Part shown: positions 12,202 to 26,800 of the stretch, one piece after another
Layout of the letters: the number at the start of each line of letters is the position of its first letter
How positions within the stretch are numbered: position 1 is the first letter of the stretch
Assembly: GCA_902729315.2 (NCBI GenBank)
Contig: LR746274.1
Span: 8,771,940 to 8,835,939 of the forward strand
Direction: 5' to 3'
Origin: Spirodela intermedia
Lineage: Eukaryota; Streptophyta; Magnoliopsida; Alismatales; Araceae
DNA length: 64,000 nt
Notes under the pieces: model-generated
The model's input: the letters and a program-made list of their open reading frames with translations, nothing else
What the model was told of the DNA's origin: nothing
Databases searched by the model: none
Program-made: the position numbers and the translations under genes

Positions 12202-15200
12202 ATGCTGGAGCGGAAGCTGTACAAGACGAAATTATGCATACTCTACCAGAGGGGCCACTGTGCGCGCCAGAGCTGCTCCTTCGCCCATGGAGAGGCGGAG
12301 CTGCGGCGATTCGGGGGTTCCATGAATGGTAAGGGGATCCAGGGCTTGGATAGTTTAGAGATCGTTCGCTTTTCTTTTATTTTCTCATGGTAGATGGTGT
12401 TCCCTTTTGTTGATGGCTCTCACCCGTAATCCATCCATTCACTAACTGAGCAAAAGCATTTTATTTCTGGATGATTCATACTGAAGTGGACTAAAATTTA
12501 TTAAAGTTTTTGCTCCTATTTTGCTGTGCCCTTTACTTTTCCTGTGCGAAAATTTGGAGTGTCGTTTTTAAAATGCTTTTCGATACATGGGTTTTCGTGC
12601 TCTCCCAAAGAGAAGGAGGAGAAATCATTGTAAACGCATTCATTTTTTCAATTTCAGTTGCTCTCTTTTGTCACTCGGGAATTATGGGTTTGTTTCACTT
12701 GGATTTTTCTATTGGTTGATGGACTACAATATGAAAGTTGGTGATCCGTGTATTGATCCCTTCACATTTTCTGGTTCTTGTCTGCTCAATCCATCTTTTG
12801 TTACTAATTCAATGACTTTTTAATGGATTTCCTCTTCTCTCAGTTTCATTTGAAGAGTCCTTTTATTCTTATGTCTTCTCATCCTTTTATGTTTTCCTTG
12901 TTGAAAGACAGGTGAGTAATATTAATCTTGTATGTAGGATGCTTGAATGGGAATGGGATGGAAGCAGGTGAATGTTAACCATTTCTTAATTACATTGTAC
13001 ATCTTCTCAGAAACAGTAGTGGAGGTGGGCAGTGGGAATGATTTCTGGAACCAAAGCTGAAGTCATCCGATTCACTTATATCCATTGCCAAATATCTTGG
13101 AAGTGGGAGTCTTAAATTTTCAGTGAAGTTGCACTACATTCTTATCGAGCTGCAGGGAAAAATGAGCATGCAACAGTCCAAAAGTACAGATCAGCCCTTT
13201 TGTATCTAGGTGTCGTCTTCGGTTTGACTTGCTGACTCAACTCTTACATTAACATATAGAACTGAACTTGGCAGAGGTCTAGTCATATGGAAATTGGTAT
13301 TATGAACTCGTATTTGTTCGGTTTACCTAAGAGATGAGCCTCACATTACCATAGGATTGCAAGAGATAATACAACGATCTTGGAATAAAGTGTATGCTTT
13401 CATATCTATTGATGATGCCTACTATTCGGGGATTCTGTCAACCGAGTGCCAAGTCTTTGTCTATCTTCATCAAGTTGCTTTGATGGGATATTTGCATGTC
13501 CTGAGTAGGCAGATCACTTAAGATGGTCTACCACTTAGCATGTCTCGTGGGGATTGATGGTACAGAGATGAGCGCTAGTGATATGTCTTGACACTAATGT
13601 TTTACATTTTCATAGTTAATTTATTTCAAGAAATATAATCGGAGCATGAAAGAATCTGACATAAGTCTTTGTCTTATGGATGGCGATTTATGTCGTCAAG
13701 TATGCATCTATCTTCTCTTTAATAAAAAAAAAAAGTCATGTATAAATCTAAACTCTCCATTATATGCTTTCCTGACCTTACTTTTATGAATGAAGTAGCA
13801 TCATTTTTCAGATAATTCGCCATTTCTTCTACTAGTAAGCTAACTCTGAAAATGTTTGTCTGATCTTGCTCTTTTATCTTGATTTTTGGTAGATTGATTT
13901 TCTCTCTCGAACGACTTTTTTTTGACAGTTACCCTTTTCGTCAATCTTAAAACTGAACTGCAGATGAAAACCTTGCACTTGTTTATTCTTCAGCATATAT
14001 CAGATTCTTAAGCAGTCTTCAAGTTTGTTGCTGATATGATATGGCATAGATATTGGCTCTTGATTTGTTATCAGTCAGGCAGCCTATTCTTTGTTCCAAC
14101 AGCCTTACTTTTATCATAAACATGGCACGCATATGCCATTCTTTGGTGTGAAGTTTAAGTGGAATATTTGAACTCCAATTGAAGGTGATTTACTCAAGTA
14201 CTTACTATAACGGCAAAATGGGACTCTGACATATTTCTGTGGTGCTGGTCTTTTGTTTCGGATGAAAGATATAAAATTTACTTTGGCTGGGATGATTTTT
14301 GAAATTCATTTTGCATGTCCTTATCCATTACATGTCAGACAGTTTGATATTCATAATTCGATTATAAGTCGTGCAGTGTAGGTAACTACGTTACCTTCTT
14401 GGTCCCGTTTTTTGTGCATTATCCTCTTGGATTCATGAGGGGTCCTCAGATAGAGAAGTTCAAGCATATTGTGGAAGTGCTTATAACAGAGGAGACCAAA
14501 CATATTGGATGGAGTTGGATTATTGCTTAAATCTGTGTAAGTTATTTGAGGATCAATAAATGGTTTCGATCACAGTTTTTGTAGGCGCCAAGGCAGCGAT
14601 GCTGGCCATGCCTTTATTATTTGCCTCTTTCCTATCCAAAGGACTGTCTGAGTATCTAGAGCTCGAACATGGGTATTCTCCTATTGATTCATTTTCATAG
14701 GCATTCTTATTTGGTTGCCTTTGTGGAATTGGGAAGAAGGCGATTCTGCTTATCGTGATTAAATTTCTGAGGTCAATGGTAAGCCTGGCCTGGTTGATGG
14801 ATTTACAGGCGTTCGCATTACTCTCCGTCGACGGACTGGAAGAAAAGTCTCTTTTCTATTTGCATAATTTTTTCTTGTTCACAGGTAGACGAGACTATCG
14901 TGGTGGTGGTGACCTTAGAGATAAGCTTGTACGAAGATATTCTCCGCGTCGCCGGTATTCCCCTGGTAGAGATGGGAGAGGACGTCAGGTGTTTCATGGT
15001 CATAAAGGAGTTCAGCATGACAGAGGTAAATATCAATGTTGAAATTTTTATCTTTTACCTCACATGATTATTGTGGTCTTTTGGTGGATGGGCGTGGGGG
15101 AAATTAGCTTTGTATAAATTATGATCTTCAATTGTGTAAATGTAAAGAAACATGATTAATGGACGAATGGGTCACCAAGTGCCTTCGTGTCCTTTTATTT

Positions 15201-18200
15201 TCTGTCATTTCATAAAAAAAATTGGGGCATGAGGACGTTGATATGATCCAGAAAAATTTGAATTATTTACCAGTTCTTTTCCGTTAAGTGATTTGCATTG
15301 AACATCTTACTTAACAAGCTAAATGAATTTTCAGGGCACAGTGCTTCAAGGTCTCCTGAAGCAAGGAGGTACATGGATTTCTATTTTTAAATGATTTTAT
15401 TTGTGAATTTCAAAAGGTCATATATATCCACGATATCCCGATTGAGGTGTCAATGTCACAACCAATCAATCTACTTGTTTTGGAATAACTGTGAATGATG
15501 GTGACTTATTTGTACGTTGCCTTCTTTTGTAGTAGAGGGCAGAAGAAGAAGCCGCATTTAGATGGACATAGTGATGTCTCTGCAAGTCTCAAGACATCTG
15601 ATGGTGCCGAAGATCAGATCAAAGACATAAAAGTTTCATCTTACAACGAAATAGATGTTATTGAAGAGCAGGTCTTCATTTTCGAAATGATTATTTTCTT
15701 TCAAAACTGATCAAGTTTTGCTCAATTGAGTGCTTTAATCTCACTGGTATATCTTATTTTGTCAAAAATCCATGCAGTTGAAGCAAACACAGATGGATAT
15801 TGAAATGTTTGACGATCACAAATGCCAATTAGAGGTAGGCATGAGATTTATTACTTTGATGCCTTATTTCTATGAGTTTTTAGGAAATGAAGTCCCAAGT
15901 TTCGACTCATGTCTTCATGCCCGGATTGATAAATACTTTTACTTTGTGTATAGCTCCGTTTCTTTACTCATTTATCATAACTGAGTTCAGTTTGCACTTT
16001 ATATGCTAACATATTATATTCTGTTATATGTTGTTGATTACTGAGTACACACTGTTTTACAGGTTAATTTCTTTTTTTATGTTGCAGCTGCTTAGATGTA
16101 TCTATTTCTGCGAAGTCATTTTCTGTAACCTTTAATGGGAATACTTATTGTTAACATCTCTCAATTATTCTTACGGTTTCTTTTGCACCTGGGTCTAATT
16201 TTGTCTTCCTCTGCTGAAGATGTTCATTGAAGAGAAAGCTCAAGAGGCAGACAAGCTTTCTGTAAAAATAGAAGAGCTTGAGACACAACTGGACAAAGAG
16301 CAGGAAGATTGCAAAAGGTTCCGTTTGACCCACTGAATCCTTTTTCGATGGAAAAAATGAAATCGCTTGAGTTTCCTGGGACCTTTTTGTCAAGTGAGAC
16401 TAGTTGAGGCCTTACTCTTTTACCTTATGGTATCTTGTCCTCTTCAGGTTTACCTCCAAAATTAAGAAGTTCATTAAAGCACAGGCGCGTTTTTCTAGGG
16501 CACAGGAGGAGTTAAAGAGGTTAGTTTATCGATATGTGTGGCTTTCCAGGACATCCGATCGGACAAGCCTTTAAACAATTTGGCAGAACTTCTCATAACT
16601 GTTGATGTTATGGCTGCAACAGGTCGCAAGCTCGTCTTCAGAGGGTCTGCAACCAGGTTGATGCTGATGCTTCTAAGCAAGGCAACAATGAAGAAGATTC
16701 GAGTATTCATGCCATTAGCGATGGGGAGCCTAGTGGTAATGGACGTTTGAGTCCTAGGATTGAGATACATAACCATTCTTCTCCGATGAAGAAGAAACTG
16801 AGATTTGAAAGTGGTGCCAGCGAAGAAATGAAGACAGGTCTTGTATATAATCACTCTGTAAATGTTCTTGGTGAAGAGTTATCCAGCAGATGAGATCGTT
16901 TGGGAGATTACTTAACATAGACACCTTCTATTTACTGCATCACTGAGCTCCATTGCTTATCAGTAACTCTTATTCAGTCTGTATTCCCATGATTCTAGAA
17001 TATTATCGATGGATTCTCTCTTTTATTGTGGGCCGTTGGAGGCAACCTTGGGTGCAAAGTATCTGCTTTCGAGGGCATTCGATCTTAGTTCCGATCACTT
17101 TGCTTTAGATTCCCTTTGTCATTTCTACTCTTTCAAGTTCTCTATGAGATCAACTGAGTGGTACCAATAAGCTTCGTCTTCTGGATATTACCCCATCCTG
17201 ACCCTTTCTCCCAGCATTTTATTGGGGGATTTTCTTGTGTGTTGCGCTCATTTCTGCAATCCCCAGACTACTGGGGAGGTTTATGCTATTATAAGGAGGG
17301 AGACCCTCCAGTTTTCTATTCCAGTTGAGCTCTATCTATGAGTTACTTGGTCATTAGTCTTTCAATAATTGCTGTTATTCTGGTAATCTTGTCCTTAACC
17401 AGGAAGCCAGCGGAAAAGGGAGCGGTCTCTGAATTCAACGAGGGTGGAGAAGGTTTCGCGAAGTGAAACATTCATTTCCCAATCAGAAAACAGAAATAGG
17501 GAAGCTGATGGAGTGAATACTTCTCTGACTAGAACTGATGTACATAAACATCTGGGCGACGAGTATCGGCAGAAGGATTCTAGTAGCTCTCCTACCATTG
17601 CACCTTCGGCCAAGGTACCTCTCTTTCTCTTTCTCTCTACTTTTTATGTTTCAAAATAATGGCCTCTGAGAAGGTTTATGGCTTCTTAAATCTTTTGAGA
17701 CCAGACTGGATAACCAACACTACTATAATTCCTGGCTATGTTTAGTACGAGAGAGAGAAAAATAGATTTGCTGAAAACTGTGTCACTTGCACCTTTGGAC
17801 CTGCGTTGGCTTTCATAAAGGGTAGATGTTCCCTGTACATCACATGGGATTGCATCTGTGTCTCCTGTGGAAAATACTGAGTGAGGGATCATTTACATTG
17901 ATTGCTGAATTATGGGCTTTAAAGATATGTACCTCATCAAACAAGGAAAGAGAGGCCGATCAAAAGTGGATAGATTGCGTATTAGGTGGTTTCGTTTGAG
18001 ATGAATCCTAATGACATTATATTATGTGGAAGTGATTTTTCTAGATTGCGTATTTGAAGTATGATTCATAAATTCTTCGGCTAAGTAATCATATTAGTGG
18101 AGGTTCCATATTCATGGGCCTTTTGATTTCTTTTCTTCATTCTTTGTTCTCTGTTAGCTTGGGATGCCAATGGGCCAAGCAAAACTGCAGTCTGGTCTGG

Positions 18201-18269
18201 TCAAGTCGATATTTTCTCTCTTTTTCCGTTGACCTCAATGCCAGCCCCTCCAATCACGTACTTGTCACC

Positions 18270-18300
<31 letters not shown>

Positions 18301-19409
18301 CCCTCTCATATAGTTTTATATGGAAAGCCACGCTGAGCTTCACAGGGATATTGCCTGGGGCCTGCTTGCCAGGGTCTTACATAGGCCTAGACTTATATAA
18401 TCAAGTAGATTTTCTTCATTCTCTCACAAGTATTCAAAGACTCATGCCTACTTTATATAATCTACAGGCAAGGGGATCAGAGTCTGGTCGCCTGTTGCCT
18501 TCCACAAGCATGGCTGCTCATGCAGTGGACGAGTTCATCGAAGCCATGGACATGGAGGAGAGGTCTGAAGGTGGAGATGCTGCCGCTGCATATGAGAACG
18601 GAGTTGTAGATCATAAGACGGGGATGCCTTTTCTGCCTCCCCTCCCTCTGAAAGCCTCCCAAAATGACTTCAGCCAGGTCAGACTGGGCTCCACGTTCCC
18701 TTTTTCCTCCCCCCATCAAAATTAAGAATCTACTTTGACTTTTTAGTGGTTGACATTTTCTTCCCCAACAATTGATCTTGTGAATTTATATCTTGCTCTA
18801 ATTCTTCACATGACCCCTTTTTTCTAGCAAAATTAAAGATTTCAGATTGTTTGGGCCACGTGGGTTGTGACATGTTCTTCCCCAGTTACTGATCTTTTGA
18901 ATTTATGGCTGGCCCTGGTTCTTTATATTCTCCCTCTGTTTTAGTGATAGCTTGGATCATCTGGGTTGACCTTTTACTCTCCAAAAAACTGATCTTGTGA
19001 ATTTATGGCTGGCCCTGGTTCCTTATAATCCCGCTGTTTTAGTGATAGATTTGGACCATCTGGGTTGACCTTTTATTCTCCAAAAAAACTGATCTTGTGA
19101 ATTTATGGCTGGCCTGGTTCTTTACATTCCCTCTTTTTTAATGACTGCTTGGATCATGTGGGTTTACTTTTTACTCTCCAAGAAACTGTTCTTGTGAATT
19201 TATTATAGCTGGCTCTGGTTCTCCACACTCCCCGCCTTTCTCTGAGTGAAAGATTTCACATAGTTTTGGATCATCCGCATTTGACATTCCCCCCCCCCCC
19301 CTTGAAATTTCAGTACGAGGGTGATGATGAGGAGGTCGACGTGGAAGACATTGACGTTGACATTGATGATGAAGCCGGCAACAGCGAGGTGGAGATCGAG
19401 CAGGTCTGA
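12202..19409 (+). CDS. CCCH zinc-finger / coiled-coil protein (rice C3H13-like)
   Basis: Eleven exons give 465 residues: 12202-12328, 14885-15025, 15335-15368, 15536-15671, 15778-15834, 16220-16317, 16448-16519, 16623-16837, 17403-17614, 18468-18677, 19314-19409. The N-terminus holds one zinc finger, C12-x7-C20-x4-C25-x3-H29, in KLYKTKLC...SFAHGEAELRRF. An Arg-rich RDYRGG..DLRDKL.RR.SPRRRYSPGRD segment follows (residues 43-90). A coiled coil covers about 150-232 (EADKLSVKIEELETQLDKEQE; FTSKIKKFIKAQARFSRAQEELKR). Then come Ser-rich linkers and a strongly acidic C-terminus. The layout matches plant single-CCCH proteins such as rice C3H13, described as a BRI1-kinase interactor; an RNA-binding nuclear role is inferred from the finger. 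The first intron is 2.6 kb. The exon 4 acceptor is TAGTAG, so one Ser may be optionally included. Intron 10 contains a roughly 100 bp tandem repeat. The exon 4 donor (GTCTTC) and the exon 6 acceptor are weak but keep the frame. Confidence 0.9.
18774..19290 (+). repeat. About 100 bp tandem repeat in intron 10 of the CCCH gene
   Basis: The word GATCTTGTGAATTTATGGCTGGCCCTGGTTC recurs (with changes) at 18774, 18891, 18991, 19091 and 19188, a period of 97-117 bp. Copies also share TTTTAGTGATAG, GGACCATCTGGGTTGACC and CTCCAAAAAACT. The middle copies are nearly identical. The array fills most of the intron and ends just before a C-run (about 19290-19301) and the acceptor. Confidence 0.9.
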
Positions 19410-20859
19410 AACAGTATGTGGATCCCCTCTGCCAAGATCTTCTTGTTCATCTCCAGAGGTTGCGGATCATTCAGCCAGAAAAATGAAAAGAAAAATTATG
19501 CCTTGTTTAAATCCTGCTTTTTCATGCTGAACTTACTTATTTTGGCATGGTATTTCTCTTGCTGTCTTTTTGACCCGGAAATCAGAGAAAAACTCACCAT
19601 GCTGTAGATTTCCTTTTTGTCAGGGAAGAATGTGCCCCCACTCTCTCTGATATCTTTATTATTATTATTATTATTACTTTTACTATTATTAGAGTTTATT
19701 AATATGATTATGTAGTTATGTTCACTGTCGTTGACTTTTTGAACCCGTTTGGAGTTCTTGACCTTTGAGTGGGGATTATGACTCAAGATTGCCTGGGTCT
19801 GCCATCTCAGCTCCCGGTATTTTCATAGCCTTCTTAGAAATGTTTCCACGTGGCTAGTCAACTGTATTACGGGTCAAATGATCTGTCACGTCAAACTGCC
19901 ATAACTGCTGTTGCTTGCCCAATCATCTCAAGTCCTAGGACCCACACGTTCATCAGCAGTGGCCCCCTTTGGATATATTGAAGCCCAAGCTGATTGGTGT
20001 CTGTGGACTGAAAAAGGAAACCTGATTGAAGATTTAAGTCCCAAAAAAGGAAAGTCGCCCCTCTTTTTTCAACAGAAAAACATTATAATTTCTTTTGGTT
20101 ACAACATATCAGCCCAGCTTGTTGATGCCCTAAAAAAAAGGGTAAAAAAAACCCACTGTAACAGCCCAATGAGAAAGTCAAACCCTACAAAAGTAAACGG
20201 AGATGCCACGGCCAGCTGGACCGCTCTTGGGGAATTTCCCAACTTTTTCATCAGAAAAAAACAAAAAATTATTAGTTCTAATGAAAAATCAAACGCCCAC
20301 AAGGAGCAGAACCATGCAGATATTTGGAAATTACTCCTTTTCCCTGCAAAACAAAACAAAAAAGAGCAGTTTTTGATCGCAAAGGTTTCTGCCTGCTTCC
20401 TCTGCGCAGCCCTGATGAGGATCAAAGCCTAAAAATAGAAAGTAAAAGGGGGAGATGCAACAACCCAGTGAAGGATTCTTGGGAACTCTTCCCCCTTCAA
20501 AATTTCTCACAAACTTATTGACGGCAATATTCCGAAAAAGGGCAGCCCTCTGATAGTCAACCATCTTCTTGCGCTCTTCCCTCCCATGGAGTTGGAGGGC
20601 TGAAGGGAGCTGCTTACCACCCCCAAGAACACACCGGCAAACATAACCTTACCACTCGAAGATGGGGCGAGTGACATCTCACCACAAAATCATCTTGCTG
20701 GGCCTGCAAATCTCTTCATCATCTGTTGTCCCCGGCCCCCGCTGCCGCTACCGCCGCCACCGCTGCTGCTGCCGCTGCCGCCACCGCCACTGCCCATTAA
20801 ACTCATTCCTCGAGCTTAAGAGCTGGTGAATCTGAGTCAAGAGCCTTCAGCTCTGGAGA
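19410..20859. other. Convergent intergenic region (3' ends of two genes)
   Basis: Lies between the stop of the CCCH gene (+) and the stop of the chorein-like gene (-), so it should hold both 3'-UTRs. No intact gene is seen. An (ATT)n run is at about 19656-19677. A GCC/GCT/ACC trinucleotide tract at 20737-20796 reads, on the minus strand, as a 35-codon Gly/Ser-rich open frame (20797 to 20690). This follows the stop of the chorein-like gene and is probably 3'-UTR. The 173-codon + frame at 19911 lacks an ATG at its start. Confidence 0.6.
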
Positions 20860-23800
20860 TCAGAGCTGGGTCCTGAGCCTCATGAGAAGCACCTGCATGG
20901 TCTCAAGGTTCTGGTTGAGCTGCTTTATCTCTGCGAGTTGGTGTGGAGGAAACTCCGGGCCGGTGAGCTCGGCGACCAAGGCAGAGCACTTGGCCTGCGA
21001 GTCGGAGAGCACGGTCTCTAGAGTGGCCATAGTTGACTCGGAGGCCACCTTGAGGTTTCTGCCACCGGAGCTCGGAGAGGGAGCAAAGCCAATGCTCCCA
21101 ATGCTGCTGCACCTGCTGAGCCTCTCAGGGGAGAAGATTCGGTCCACGCTCTCTCTCCCTACAAGGCATCGTGATAATTGCAGGAAGCTCAGAGGGTGGT
21201 TACTATGATAATTGAATGATTAATGCATTGCAGGACCAACAATATATATTTTAAAATTATTTAGATGAAAATCCATGAATATCTGATTGAAGTCCACGAG
21301 AGCACTGTGGCTGGGAGGCTGCCACACAAGCGTAGATAACAGAGAGATTAATGGATTGGAGGATCCCTAGCAGATGCTATAAAATTAATGAGATGAAATG
21401 CATGAATACTTTTCAATGAAAGGTTATTGGGGTGAATGGTGGATACTTTTTCCTCAATCTGATCCCAATTCAGGCCATCAAACTAGTAGACTGTTTATTC
21501 CAAAACCAGTGGGTGGTGAATGGGTGGAGCCCATAAATTGAATTAGAGAGTTTAATCTATATCTCTTTCAATGTGGTGCTCTCCAGGCTTTCCATGACTC
21601 TGCTATACGGACAACATAAGGGAATCAATTGGAGCTTAGATATGGCTATGAAAAGTGAAAAAATAGGCACAGGGAACTAACTGCTAAATACATAGAATAT
21701 ATATATATTATAAATAATTTAATTCTTACCAAGGTTGCTGAGCTGGTCTATAGTAGCCTGGCCGACTGATCCATCAAGTTTCATAAGACGCAAAATTCCT
21801 GCTGTAATTCTCCCAATGGAGTCAACCTCTGCACTGCAAAGGGTGGTGAGGTGTTCCAGTTCATCCCGTGTGACGACCACCTCGACCTGGACAGAAACAA
21901 CTGAGCACAACTTTCCATTTTTCTATCGATCGAGAGAGGCAGAATGGACAAGGCACAGTTCAATTACCGGTTCTTTGACTGAAAATGTCAAGTTTTCCAC
22001 CATCCACCTGGCCATATCCTCGCTCTCACCTTCAGACATTACCATGTTGACTTCCAGGTTTAACCCCCCATTCGTTGTCCCCAGCTTGCTTTGGACAAGA
22101 GGATCTCTTTCTCTCATCGAAACATCTGCCAGAGAGTTGGTAGAGAGAGGCTTCAATGCCTTCAACCCGTCTACAGACACCTGTGACGATTCTCCGAGAG
22201 TCAGTTCGCGACAATCTTTACAGTACAGGAGTTGACAAGAGTGATGATCTAATAAAATGGAACCAGACTGCAGCTAGATTGGTGCGTCTTCAGTTATTGA
22301 GCTCATGAAATCGATTAAAATTAGTTCCTTTCATCATATAATTAATTGGGTAATTAACATCACCAACAACCAACAAAATAAAATAAGGAGTGAGTTTGTA
22401 GAATAAGACGCCTACTATGAGACATTCCACTGGATACTTATTTGATCTGCATAATTTTCCAGCATTATCTGAGTCTTGCGAGATGCTTTTGGCTTTCACT
22501 TTCAGACTATGAAATGTCGCATGCCAGCACCGATCTGCCCTTCTCATGTCCTCAGAGTTGTGATATAACCACTCCTCCCGCGACTCTAGCACACCTTCAA
22601 GTGCAAACAGCCAGTCCTCCATCTCCAAGCATATATCGATGTCATCTGGCTTCCCCAAATCCAAAACTCCTATATTGAGCTCGTCTTTCAAATACTCATC
22701 TGAAAATTTGACAAAAAAACCAATCTAAAATCTAGAGAAGAAGCACAATATTAGGCAAAATTGGAAACCTTTGGTGTCTGATGCATCGGATAAATCAAAT
22801 ATGCGTACGACCAATTATCCCAAACCAGAAAACAACAGTGAAAAAAAAATTATTGAGACAAATGATAGGAAATTACGGCCTAATGGGTGCCATATGATTG
22901 CTGCTGCTGAAATAACATCGATTATTTGACTCATGCTTTCAACAAATTGGAAATGAAATCCAGTCATCTAATATTATGTATATCATTGAAATATGTACGA
23001 GATGGTGTCTTTCCATAAAATATACAGATCGTAGGAAACCAATTACCTGATTTTATGTCCCTAAATTTGAGAACACTCACCTACATTCAGAAGATCTACA
23101 GACAAAGATTCTCCACTAGGTTGACTGGAAATTTAGAACGGAGTTAGGAACTTTTGTCAGAGGGATTTCACAATTTGGGTGTCATTCAGCGTTATCAATC
23201 AGCGGTCAAGAAATACTAAAAAGAAATGCCACAAACCAGATTGAACTAAACCAAAGCTAACCCATTAGTCATCCATCCAACGCAATCAATCACAGAATAT
23301 TCAAGCTGATGAAGAACCAAGTCACTCTGAATCGCAGCTAATCCACCTATTGTTTCGATCCGATCCAACCAGGCGTTTGCTACCATGGCTGATGTTAATG
23401 CAATGACTAAAATAGTCTGAATCCCAGTCCAACTTGTATAGTTCAGAGCAATATGGGAATCGCTGGATTCATGAGCCATTTAATATTCATTATTCGATGC
23501 AGAAAAGACCGTTTAAATTGCACATCATTCTTCACCAGTGGAAAAATTTAGCTGGATCTACGACTAGGAACTTCCCTGTAAATTTCTTATCAACCAACCA
23601 AATGAAATATACGATATTGATAGAGTCAGAAAGCGAAGGTTGACATCAAGGTGATGGCTGCTTGCATTACTTGCACAATATCGTTAGGTTCTTCAGAGCG
23701 GACACCTGTGGTCTAGCTACGTAATCCATGCTCATTTACCAACTAGAAATGTACGTAATATCTCAAGATAAAACTTACTTGTTTGTGAAAATATTTGTAC

Positions 23801-26800
23801 ATATAGTGGCAATATGCAAAAATACAAAAGGTTTCATACATACCTTGCTCTTGATTGGAGTCAGTGAGAGGTGACGCTCTCAGAAGCTTTCCCAAGGGCC
23901 CAGAAGATAAACGTTCTAGTCCTCTTGAGAGCCCCACTCCAGGACCACCATCTGGTGCCAATATACCAAAACGGTGAAGTAAAGCTTCAGTATAGTTCAT
24001 TCCGCCACCAAGACGGACACCAGTAACCTTGGCAGATACATTTAAGCTGTGGCACTCCATATCTTTCACATTATAAGGGATCACATGAACTGCATTTATC
24101 TCCAGAAAAGGGACCGGCTTCCAAAGATCCTTACTTTGGTTATTAATCCAGAAGACAGATCGCATCTGTGGGTATCCATTGCCAGATACCAACAGGTCCT
24201 TTTTCACAGGCGTCTGTACATTATTCTCATCAGCAAGTATCTCCTCTGCATCCACACACTCCACTCCAACACTCCCCCAATGTAAGTTCGTTGATATCGC
24301 AAATGCACCACCTAATGTCCGATGAGAAACTTTGACAAATAAATCCTCCCCACTGAACTTCACCAGAGGCATTCCTTGAATATTAACAGAAGAGGAGTCC
24401 AGAAATTTAAGCTGGAGATCAGTTACAGCTAAACTCACTGCAGTATCACTGGGAGCCTTTTCCAATAATTTCTCTAGTGAGGTTTCACTAGTACTTCTCC
24501 GTCTATTGCTTTTACTAATTTTCAGTATCTGATCACTGACACTACCAAAGTATGCATACAGATCTAGAACAAAGAACAGCTGCTCAACAGATGCGTTGGA
24601 CAGATATTGTTGGCAAGCCGCACCAATTCTGACAATACCACCTGGAGGAGGCACATCTACCAGTGGGGTACCATCTGGGGTCACCATCGCTGCCTCAAAG
24701 CAGGCTTTCTCCAGTTCAACGCACGTCCACAGACCTGGGGATCTATCAGAAGTCTTTTGTCCTGTTAACCCACTGCAAGTTTCAAGAGAGACAGAAAGAT
24801 ATGAAACCTGAGTTATCCACTTCTTCTGGCTGGCATCGATTGGCTGACCTTGCCACAGAGCAAAACAAGCAGGATCTTTGTCCAAGTTAAGAAGCTCGCA
24901 TTTTAATGACGGTGACTGCGAGAAAAATAGGTTCTCAACATGAAGTCTTGCTCCAGAAAAGGTTTGAAAAGAATAGCCTCTATCACAGACAAAATCAGAT
25001 GTCTTCCCACCATCCAGAGGAACGATGAGATCAAACTCTCTAAGAGTGAAAATAATTGAATTTATCGAGGAATCTGGCAAAACAGCACCAGGGCTGACGA
25101 CAATGCCATCTGCTAAGAACGAAGAAATCCTCAAGCATGATTCTTCCTGAAGATTGATCTGAAAAGGGAAACCAAAAGCAATACCAATCATATTAAAAAT
25201 TACAAACATCATTCTTCTCTATCTTATTTTCTTGCTGGATGAGGACAGTCAGAGTCAGGTTGACATACCATAAGAGGTAGGCACTCGATAAATGTTTGAG
25301 AACCAAATGATGGAGGGGCAGGCGATGGATTGGTCTGAAGAGAATGGATGCATATAAGAGGAACACCTGAAGTATATGGGGAGTATTTATCCCCAAGAGG
25401 ATAAATCGGAGGACAGAAGTTTTCACCTGCATAAGCAATACGTGAAACAGGTCAGACATTAGGTGCAAAGAAATCAGCGTGTAATTTGAAGTAAGACCTA
25501 CCGAATTCTGGGACATGAGTGTGCTCTTTCAGATCAGGCTGTATTGATGGCTGAATCAAGGTGCAAGGGGGATGTGAAAATGCGTCCCTGCTCGTGGGAC
25601 ATCATATTCAGCAACAAAGCACATGATCTAAATTAACGAAAGCAATACTAATAGTTCGCAGTAAAAGAAGATAAATAATACGAGACTAATACTCAAAGGT
25701 TCATGGAGAACAAAGCTTAATAAAAAAAAAAATGCACCACACACTTTAAGATTCATCAGAACAGATATATTTCAACAATCCAAAGAGAATAGAGAATAAA
25801 CTCTTTATGGATTAACGATGTTCTGCCTCTTGTCTAATCCTTCACGATAGAGTCATAAAATTTTCTTACATTTAAAGTGATGTATAACATTCCTTCTTAC
25901 TCTCGTTTATTGTGCTCCTTTTTCATGTTTAAAGACCTCCTTGATGGTCTTCTAAAAAAACTGCTTTTGCAAATTCAAAATACCAGAAATCACTTTGTAC
26001 GATTTCCTAGGGTTCTAGTTGATAAATTTCATTACTTATTTTCTTTTCAATGTCATTTGAGTAACTTCATTGAATTCAGTTTACATTTGAGACTAAATTT
26101 GAGGCTTTAAAAACAACCAAGTGAAAGATAGAAAATAATAGATAAAGAAAAGTCCTTTAATGACAGAAAACTCAGCAGTACAGTCATCAAAAGAGCTTAA
26201 GAAGCATGCATGCTTTGCCATGATAACTCTACCTACATGTCACCGTACGCAAAACATCCACCAAAGAAATAAAGACGCTGGAAGAGAAATAAAAATTACC
26301 TCAGAAATAATCCTCCAATCATGATACGAGACAAATTTTTTGTATTTTCTCCATCAGAAATACTTGCCTACAAAGGAGACAAATACAATCAACCAAAGAG
26401 GCCAATGCAGTGAACAGGTGACTGATGGATCTAGAAACTATAGAGTTTGAAAATAAGACGAATGGTAAAATTTACATTAGCAACCAGAAAAATCCACTAC
26501 TAGTTTCTGGACATTCTCATAAAACTGTGGCAAATAGAGGACATAATGGCATCATGATGGCAACAATCATGTGGCGAAAATATAATACAGCACAGGGTGA
26601 ATGGGATAAAAATGGCAGATACAGGAATGGTACGTATCGGACAAGGATAAGAATATGCAAGTAATTTACAAAAAACACCAAAAATAAAAAAAATAAAAAC
26701 ACGTAAAACTAGGTAACGTTTATTTATGACGTTCGAAATGTGATACAACATTACATCCTGAAATAATATCCATTTTCACACTTTTATATTTTCGGAATAT

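Noticed and set aside
19911-20432. 173-codon + strand frame
   Set aside because: It begins with TTG, Lys/Asn-rich, no recognisable domain, and lies in the convergent 3'-UTR space.
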